A stretch of 8,996 bases of DNA, from assembly GCA_028700345.1 (NCBI GenBank), contig JAQVSW010000024.1, positions 1-8,996 on the forward strand, written 5' to 3'. Under the pieces are notes generated by a model that was given only the letters and a program-made list of their open reading frames with translations, had not been told where the DNA came from and searched no databases. Positions 1 through 3,985 of this stretch are shown here, piece after piece (position 1 is the stretch's first letter; each line of letters begins with the position of its first letter). A program made the position numbers and the translations under genes. This DNA is from Candidatus Shapirobacteria bacterium (lineage in GTDB: Bacteria > Patescibacteriota > Microgenomatia > UBA12405).

Positions 1-98
1 ATTGTAATTTAAGAAATTGGATATTGTTTGGAATACTTGGAATTTGTATTTTGGTTATTTAATAGTTATTATTTATTTTTTATTGTATAATCAAAGCC
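1..98. other. AT-rich intergenic region upstream of rpsP
   Basis: No coding frame is visible in these bases. The pentamer TTATT recurs exactly every 7 bp at 66-70, 73-77 and 80-84 and runs into the -10 box. TTGGAAT occurs twice, at 28-34 and 37-43. This may be a degenerate relative of the heptamer repeats near 3.9 kb, or simply AT-rich drift. No tRNA, terminator or strong hairpin was seen. Confidence 0.4.
86..91 (+). promoter_or_regulatory. -10 box for rpsP-khpA, leaderless geometry
   Basis: A perfect TATAAT lies 7 nt before the rpsP ATG, so transcription should start at about 98-99, at or next to the start codon. No Shine-Dalgarno sequence is present between the box and the ATG. The -35 position (about 63-68) is a poor match to TTGACA, so recognition would rest mainly on the -10. 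The box is seen directly; leaderless initiation is inferred. Confidence 0.6.
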
Positions 99-461
99 AT
101 GCTAAAAATAAAACTTAAACCTACTGGTAAAATTCATCAGCGTTCTTTTCGGATTGTTGTTGCCCCTGATCGAAGCAAAGCTAATGGCAAATTTATTGAT
201 GATCTGGGTTTTTATACTCCCACCACCAAAACTCTTCAGATTGACGAGAAAAAAATGGCCCAGTGGTTAAAAAACGGCGCCAAAATTACCATCGGTGTCG
301 ATAAACTTCTAAATCCTGATAAATATCCTCGAAAGAAAAAAATAAAGAAAGTAGAGGAAAAAATTGAGAAAAAACAAAACCCCTCTCCCCTTGACAAGGG
401 AGACATAAAAACTGAAGAAGTTAAGGAAGTAAAAGAAGAAATTATTGAAGAGGTAGAATAA
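99..461 (+). CDS. rpsP: 30S ribosomal protein S16 with extended acidic/basic tail
   Basis: This is ribosomal protein S16, a primary-to-intermediate binder of 16S rRNA in the 30S subunit. The first 75 or so residues are a typical S16 core: MLKIKLKPTG, then FRIVVAPDRSKANGKFIDDLGFY, then a WLKNGAKIT segment before the NPDKYP end. At 120 aa it is longer than the usual 80-90 aa. The extra part, from about residue 78, is a Lys/Glu-rich tail, probably flexible, interrupted at residues 94-102 by NPSPLDKGD, which is encoded by a palindromic DNA element. The start at 99 gives the canonical S16 N-terminus. No Shine-Dalgarno sequence precedes it, and a TATAAT lies 7 nt upstream, suggesting a leaderless message. 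khpA follows after 1 nt, so the two are co-transcribed. The identity is firm; the role of the tail is unknown. Confidence 0.97.
   Translation: MLKIKLKPTGKIHQRSFRIVVAPDRSKANGKFIDDLGFYTPTTKTLQIDEKKMAQWLKNGAKITIGVDKLLNPDKYPRKKKIKKVEEKIEKKQNPSPLDKGDIKTEEVKEVKEEIIEEVE
384..403. repeat. Palindromic element inside the rpsP tail
   Basis: TCTCCC and GGGAGA form a 6-bp inverted repeat around an 8-nt centre that adds a TT/AA pair if one C bulges. It is read in frame as part of NPSPLDKGD, which differs in composition from the Lys/Glu-rich tail on both sides. CCCTCTCCCCTTGACAAGGG-type palindromes are, to my knowledge, dispersed repeats in many bacterial genomes and are sometimes translated as PSPLxKGD. 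That this is such a copy is inferred from one instance. Confidence 0.55.
450..454 (+). promoter_or_regulatory. Shine-Dalgarno sequence of khpA
   Basis: GAGGT lies 8 nt before the khpA ATG, inside the last codons of rpsP. It supports the start at 463 and contrasts with the absence of such a site before rpsP. Confidence 0.7.
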
Positions 462-462
462 T

Positions 463-696
463 ATGACAGATATAAAAGAAGCTGCCCAGTACATTATCAA
501 AGCTGTAGTTTCTGACAGCGACCAGGTTGAACTTTCTTCTCGTCTTGAGAACGAACTTACCATCCTCGAAGTCAGTGCTCCTCCAGAAATTATTGGTCAA
601 ATTATTGGTAAAGAAGGTAAAATAATTAAATCTATTCGCATTCTTCTTAATCTAGCCTTTCCCGAGATTCGCTATTTACTTCAAATTAAGGAGTAA
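463..696 (+). CDS. khpA: KhpA-type single KH-domain RNA-binding protein
   Basis: This is a small cytoplasmic RNA-binding protein of the KhpA (YlqC) family. KhpA pairs with KhpB/Jag in Firmicutes and affects cell division and small-RNA biology there; the role in this organism is not known. The 77-aa length is typical. The protein starts with a helix (IKEAAQYIIKAVVSD), followed by the KH core with the diagnostic GxxG loop as GKEG at residues 49-52 within IIGKEGKIIKSIR, which contacts RNA. It lies 1 nt after rpsP, the common bacterial arrangement, and has its own Shine-Dalgarno sequence. Its last 11 bp overlap the end of the convergent pilO gene. The C-terminus is slightly short after the final strand, but nothing essential appears missing. 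Confidence 0.93.
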   Translation: MTDIKEAAQYIIKAVVSDSDQVELSSRLENELTILEVSAPPEIIGQIIGKEGKIIKSIRILLNLAFPEIRYLLQIKE

Positions 697-1450
697 AAAA
701 AGGATCAACTCTATCATATTTTATAAAAGTCCCGCTTTCTCCAACACCTTCAATACTTTTAGTGTCCAGTTCATTATATTCACCAATAGTTGCCAGTAAA
801 TCAGCCTCGGCTTGACTTAAAGTTAAATCAGCAAGACTAATATTTTCCAGCTTAAAATTAGTTACTTCCTTCATATAGTAGGCATTAACCGCCAATTTTA
901 TTGTTGTCACTTCATTAGCTATTGATGACATTTCATATTTACTAATCGACATAATCGGTAAACTTCTTTCAAGAACTTTCGCTAGAGTTAAATAATTATC
1001 AACCGGACCAATTAAATTTACTTGTATTGGAATTTTATCAAAACTCGTGGTTTTCATATTTTCTTCTCCTTCATCCTTAACATCCCCCATACTAATAGAA
1101 AAATCATCAATGTTGTAATTTAATTTTTGGGCCGTATTTTGAATTACTTTTAAAAGTATGTAAGAAGATTTTTCAGGAAGCAGTCCTGAAGCTAATTTTT
1201 GCGCATCTTTTTGAATTTGGTCTTGATCTATAGTTTGTAAATAAGTTATTTTTTCATTCACCTGCGCTGTTTTTTTCAAAACTGACTTATTTTCATTAAG
1301 CCTAGCCAATCCTTCATTAATTTTAGGGACTATTAACATAAAAATACTCATGAACATAATTAAAAACAAGGCAAATGGTTCCAACCATAAAGAAAATATT
1401 CGCTTATCCATGCCAAATATTTTGTCTGACACTTCTATTGTCTTGCTCAT
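686..1450 (-). CDS. pilO: PilO-like type IV pilus assembly protein
   Basis: This is the third gene of a pilMNO block. PilO is a bitopic inner-membrane protein that dimerises with PilN and helps align the pilus platform. The 254-aa product has a short cytoplasmic N-terminus with a membrane-proximal KR, one membrane segment at about 19-41 (LWLEPFALFLIMFMSIFMLIV), a likely coiled coil at about 44-83, and an alpha/beta periplasm-facing (or extracytoplasmic) domain typical of PilO/PilN ferredoxin-like folds. Sequence similarity to textbook PilO is weak, so the call leans on topology and gene order. The ATG overlaps the pilN stop by 4 nt and has a strong GGAGGT site. No pilP or pilQ follows: the gene ends in khpA, which reads in the other direction. 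Confidence 0.85.
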   Translation of the reverse strand: MSKTIEVSDKIFGMDKRIFSLWLEPFALFLIMFMSIFMLIVPKINEGLARLNENKSVLKKTAQVNEKITYLQTIDQDQIQKDAQKLASGLLPEKSSYILLKVIQNTAQKLNYNIDDFSISMGDVKDEGEENMKTTSFDKIPIQVNLIGPVDNYLTLAKVLERSLPIMSISKYEMSSIANEVTTIKLAVNAYYMKEVTNFKLENISLADLTLSQAEADLLATIGEYNELDTKSIEGVGESGTFIKYDRVDPFFTP

Positions 1451-2004
1451 ATCATTACCTCCATGTCAATTAACCATTCACCTCTAACTTGATAGCTTAC
1501 TCCAGTAATAGTAATTTTTTTTACGCCCTCCACCTTCCCCTCATTGACTTCTAGAACTCTATCTTCAATATAGTCGACTCCATCTTTATCACTAGCCCTG
1601 ACCGTCATTGTAAAACTTTTATCTTTATCATTTAATTCAAATTCTGAGACTTTAGCTTTATCAGAAAAAATTGAGGCTACTTTTTCAAAAGAAGCCGCAT
1701 ATTCAAAACGATCATTTAAGACTTGTCCCAGAGCCTTGGCTCGATATTTCAAAAGCTGATTTAAGACAATACCCTCCGTATCACTTTGGAAAATATTTAC
1801 CGCTTGCTGATATTTTTTTTGACTGGCACTTAAAATAATTCCACTCCCAAAAAATAAAACAAAAGCTCCAATCAAAAAAACTAACCATCCCCAAAGAGCC
1901 ATCATTTCATAGTGTCTAATCTTTTTTTTAAGTTTAATTTTATCCGCCTGAAACTTCGCTTGACTAGGCAGTAAATTAATATTTAAACTATCACCAACTT
2001 TCAT
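1447..2004 (-). CDS. pilN: PilN-like type IV pilus assembly protein
   Basis: PilN connects cytoplasmic PilM to membrane PilO. The 185-aa product opens with SLNINLLPSQ, which contains the INLLP motif that in PilN binds a groove of PilM. A basic stretch (KIKLKKKIRH) follows, then a membrane segment at about 36-59, a helical region, and a C-terminal alpha/beta domain (about 105-185). It overlaps pilM upstream and pilO downstream by 4 nt each (ATGA), implying translational coupling. Two runs of eight A lie in its coding strand (near 1813-1820 and 1922-1929), which are potential slippage sites, but the frame is intact. Identity is supported by motif, topology and position. Confidence 0.9.
   Translation of the reverse strand: MKVGDSLNINLLPSQAKFQADKIKLKKKIRHYEMMALWGWLVFLIGAFVLFFGSGIILSASQKKYQQAVNIFQSDTEGIVLNQLLKYRAKALGQVLNDRFEYAASFEKVASIFSDKAKVSEFELNDKDKSFTMTVRASDKDGVDYIEDRVLEVNEGKVEGVKKITITGVSYQVRGEWLIDMEVMI
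1457..1462 (-). promoter_or_regulatory. Shine-Dalgarno sequence of pilO
   Basis: GGAGGT on the minus strand lies 6 nt before the pilO ATG, inside the last codons of pilN. It fixes the start at 1450. Confidence 0.75.
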
Positions 2005-3029
2005 TGTCCCTCCCGAAGTGCCAGTCCTACCGCTGTCGAAAAGCGATAGCCATCAACCTCTAAATTAATTGGTGAGACTATTTTTTGAGAATCAATTTTC
2101 AAAAAGGGTTGAATCACTTGGACTTCAATTCCCAGTATTCGGGTAAATTCTTCGGCGAGGCCCGGCAGCTTAGCTCCACCACCGCTTAAAACTAAAAGTT
2201 CAATACTGCGGTTGTTACTTTCACTGTAAAGAGCCATCGCCCTTCTTATTTCTTCCGCCATACTATCAAATACCGGCATAATTGCACTTTTAATTTTGCC
2301 CTCAAGTTCCATTTCTTTTATCCCATAGGCCTTTTTGTATTCTTCAGCACTGGCCATATCAAGGCCCAAATTGACTGAAATAGCCCGGGTTAGCGATTCT
2401 CCCCCAAGTGAAATTGATCTCGCAAAATAAATATTGTCATTCTTAAATCCAATTAAATCCGAATATTTTTGACCAATATCTAAAACCATAGTGGCTTCAG
2501 AAGCGGTGGCGATTTGTTTTAGAATTCTTCTCATTGATACCGCTGGTGATTCAATTGCCAGTAGCTCCATTCCCACCCCTTTAAATATTTTAATATAGTT
2601 AGCTATTAAATCATTTCGGGCCGCAATCGCAAACACCGTCAGACGCCCCCCTTTATCCTCTTCAATTACTTCGTAGTCAATTGAGACTTGATCAAGTGGG
2701 TAGGGGACAAAAGTCTCAGCCTCAAAGGCCAAGGCATCTTTAATTTCCTTTTCTTCAAGAGGTGGCAGAGACACCAGGCGACTCACAATTTCATATTCTG
2801 GCAAGGCTACCACGGCTGCACGATTCCCAATTTTTAGATCTTTAATCAAACTTTTTAAAGCCCCAGCTACTTCTTCCAGATTTTTTTTGTTAACCTCACT
2901 TTTCATCCAGTCCTGATTTGGTGTTTTTACTTCTCCAATCGCTGCCAGCGAAGTTATTTCGCCAACCTTATCAAGGGCCACTGCCTTAATACTCCCTAGG
3001 CCCATATCAATTCCGACAATACTTTTCAT
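2001..3029 (-). CDS. pilM: PilM-like actin-fold ATPase of the type IV pilus
   Basis: PilM is an FtsA/actin-like cytoplasmic protein that binds ATP and the N-terminus of PilN and links the pilus alignment complex to the assembly motor. The 342-aa product has normal length. Visible motifs are phosphate 1, VGIDMGLGSIKAV (5-17); phosphate 2, VLDIGQKYSDL (182-192); and the adenosine motif, VLSGGGAKLPG (280-290). The RSISLGGESLTRAIS stretch (204-218) is also typical of PilM. The gene is first of the overlapping pilM-pilN-pilO set. It starts 23 nt after the prepilin-like gene, without a Shine-Dalgarno sequence, but has a well-spaced promoter that would make a leaderless message. One A8 tract occurs in the N-terminal third (2881-2888). 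Confidence 0.96.
   Translation of the reverse strand: MKSIVGIDMGLGSIKAVALDKVGEITSLAAIGEVKTPNQDWMKSEVNKKNLEEVAGALKSLIKDLKIGNRAAVVALPEYEIVSRLVSLPPLEEKEIKDALAFEAETFVPYPLDQVSIDYEVIEEDKGGRLTVFAIAARNDLIANYIKIFKGVGMELLAIESPAVSMRRILKQIATASEATMVLDIGQKYSDLIGFKNDNIYFARSISLGGESLTRAISVNLGLDMASAEEYKKAYGIKEMELEGKIKSAIMPVFDSMAEEIRRAMALYSESNNRSIELLVLSGGGAKLPGLAEEFTRILGIEVQVIQPFLKIDSQKIVSPINLEVDGYRFSTAVGLALREGQ
2009..2014 (-). promoter_or_regulatory. Shine-Dalgarno sequence of pilN
   Basis: A GGGAGG/GGAGGG run on the minus strand sits about 4-5 nt before the pilN ATG within the final codons of pilM. It supports the start at 2004. Confidence 0.7.
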
Positions 3030-3035
3030 TAGTTA

Positions 3036-3064
3036 AATATATACAATTCTTCTTATTGACTCAA
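3036..3064 (-). promoter_or_regulatory. Promoter of pilMNO inside the end of the preceding gene
   Basis: On the minus strand, TTGAGT (3064-3059, 4 of 6 matches to the -35 consensus) and TATATT (3041-3036, 5 of 6 matches) are separated by exactly 17 bp. Six nt separate the -10 from the pilM ATG, so the predicted start of transcription is the A of ATG. The -35 uses the last sense codons of the upstream prepilin-like gene. Boxes and spacing are seen; promoter activity is inferred. Confidence 0.65.
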
Positions 3065-3937
3065 GACCTGAGATTCCGAAACAATCCCCGACAACAGAAA
3101 ATAGGGGATTTCATAACGTCTTTCAATACTAAGTTTTTTATTAATTTTTGTCTCTTCCTCAGTATCATCAAAAATTACTCCCGCTGACCCTGTCGAACTA
3201 ATTGTTTCTCCTTGAATCGGAAAAGTCGATCCATTTCCGCTCACTGACAAATTGGCTCCATTAAAAATCGGAGTAACTGTCATTAAAATCTTATTAGGAA
3301 TAGAGTCAAGCCCAGTAATTGTTATATTTTGATAACCTATTCTCCCATCATTAAAATATGATACTTGTCTTGAAGGAGTATTACTAAAATTATAACCATA
3401 ACGCTTTACTCCATATATTCCACCGTCTTGATAAAAAATATTTATCTCCAAAGACCCCAATGCCGAATTGTCGGTAGTAGGCCAATTGTGAATGACAGTA
3501 ATTTTGTCACCAGTAAAATAACCTGTCCCCAGAGAACCTCCCAAGTCATGGTTCGTTAACCAAAAATACTGAACTCCATTAGCAGGAGTCAGTTCACCAA
3601 AATTCAGTATACCTTCTCCACCAATATCTTCTGTAACCACATTAGCCTCAGACAAGCTATCATTCGAATCATAAATTTTTTGACCAGTGGCCAAATAATA
3701 ATCAATTCCTGATTCTGCGGCATTAAAAGCTTTTTTTAAAGCTTCTTCGTTAAAGTCGATTTTGGTCTCCACCGTTGTTTTCTTTGATAAAGACAACCCC
3801 ACCGTTATCATCAAAGCCGAAACAAGCATCACAATTATCGCCACCTGCCCACTATGGAAATTTTCAATCTTCAATCTACAATCTCCAATCCTCAATCTCC
3901 AATTTTCAATCATATTATTAAATAATTTTTTATTCAT
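3053..3937 (-). CDS. PilX-like minor prepilin (type IV pilus)
   Basis: This is probably a PilX/GspK-like minor pilin. After a basic leader the protein reads SG-QVAIIVMLVSALMITVGLSLS (29-51): a prepilin-peptidase-like Gly30 | Gln31 site followed by a hydrophobic helix, with Ile rather than Glu at mature position 5, as in some minor pilins that initiate or cap pili. The stretch ALKKAFNAAESGIDYYLATG (66-85) is the characteristic PilX segment. The remaining ~200 residues are predicted beta-rich. The leader is encoded by a 7-bp tandem repeat array. No Shine-Dalgarno sequence precedes the ATG at 3937; Met9 (3913) is an alternative start, and both keep the cleavage site. It stands between the 858-aa secreted protein and pilM, all in one direction. 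Sure of a pilin-like protein, less so of the exact class. Confidence 0.82.
   Translation of the reverse strand: MNKKLFNNMIENWRLRIGDCRLKIENFHSGQVAIIVMLVSALMITVGLSLSKKTTVETKIDFNEEALKKAFNAAESGIDYYLATGQKIYDSNDSLSEANVVTEDIGGEGILNFGELTPANGVQYFWLTNHDLGGSLGTGYFTGDKITVIHNWPTTDNSALGSLEINIFYQDGGIYGVKRYGYNFSNTPSRQVSYFNDGRIGYQNITITGLDSIPNKILMTVTPIFNGANLSVSGNGSTFPIQGETISSTGSAGVIFDDTEEETKINKKLSIERRYEIPYFLLSGIVSESQVLSQ
3865..3913. repeat. 7-bp tandem repeat array in the prepilin leader
   Basis: Seven units of CAATCTN type stand in perfect 7-bp phase on the plus strand: CAATCTT, CAATCTA, CAATCTC, CAATCCT, CAATCTC, CAATTTT, CAATCAT. They cover codons 9-25 of the prepilin-like gene. Three units make seven codons, which explains the seven-residue repeat in the leader (IENWRLR, IGDCRLK, IEN). 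Confidence 0.9.
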
Positions 3938-3953
3938 TTTTATTGTTTTAGTC

Positions 3954-3974
3954 TTTAGAATTTAGAATTTAGAA
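3954..3974. repeat. TTTAGAA triplicate heptamer repeat
   Basis: Three exact copies of TTTAGAA lie head to tail in the 48-bp gap between the 858-aa gene and the prepilin-like gene. A run of eight T follows on the plus strand. No dyad symmetry suggests a terminator here. The unit length is the same as in the array 40 bp away inside the prepilin gene. Confidence 0.9.
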
Positions 3975-3985
3975 TTTTTTTTATT

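Noticed and set aside
309..563. 84-codon hydrophobic frame on the minus strand
   Set aside because: It is the complement of the Lys/Glu-rich S16 tail and khpA; Phe/Leu richness comes from reading AAA/GAA codons backwards.
2001..2003. UGA=Gly alternative genetic code (Gracilibacteria-type)
   Set aside because: TGA ends pilM, pilN and the 164-aa gene exactly at ATGA overlaps, and no in-frame TGA interrupts conserved proteins.
3865..3974. CRISPR-like repeats
   Set aside because: Units are 7 bp and contiguous, with no spacers and no cas genes nearby.
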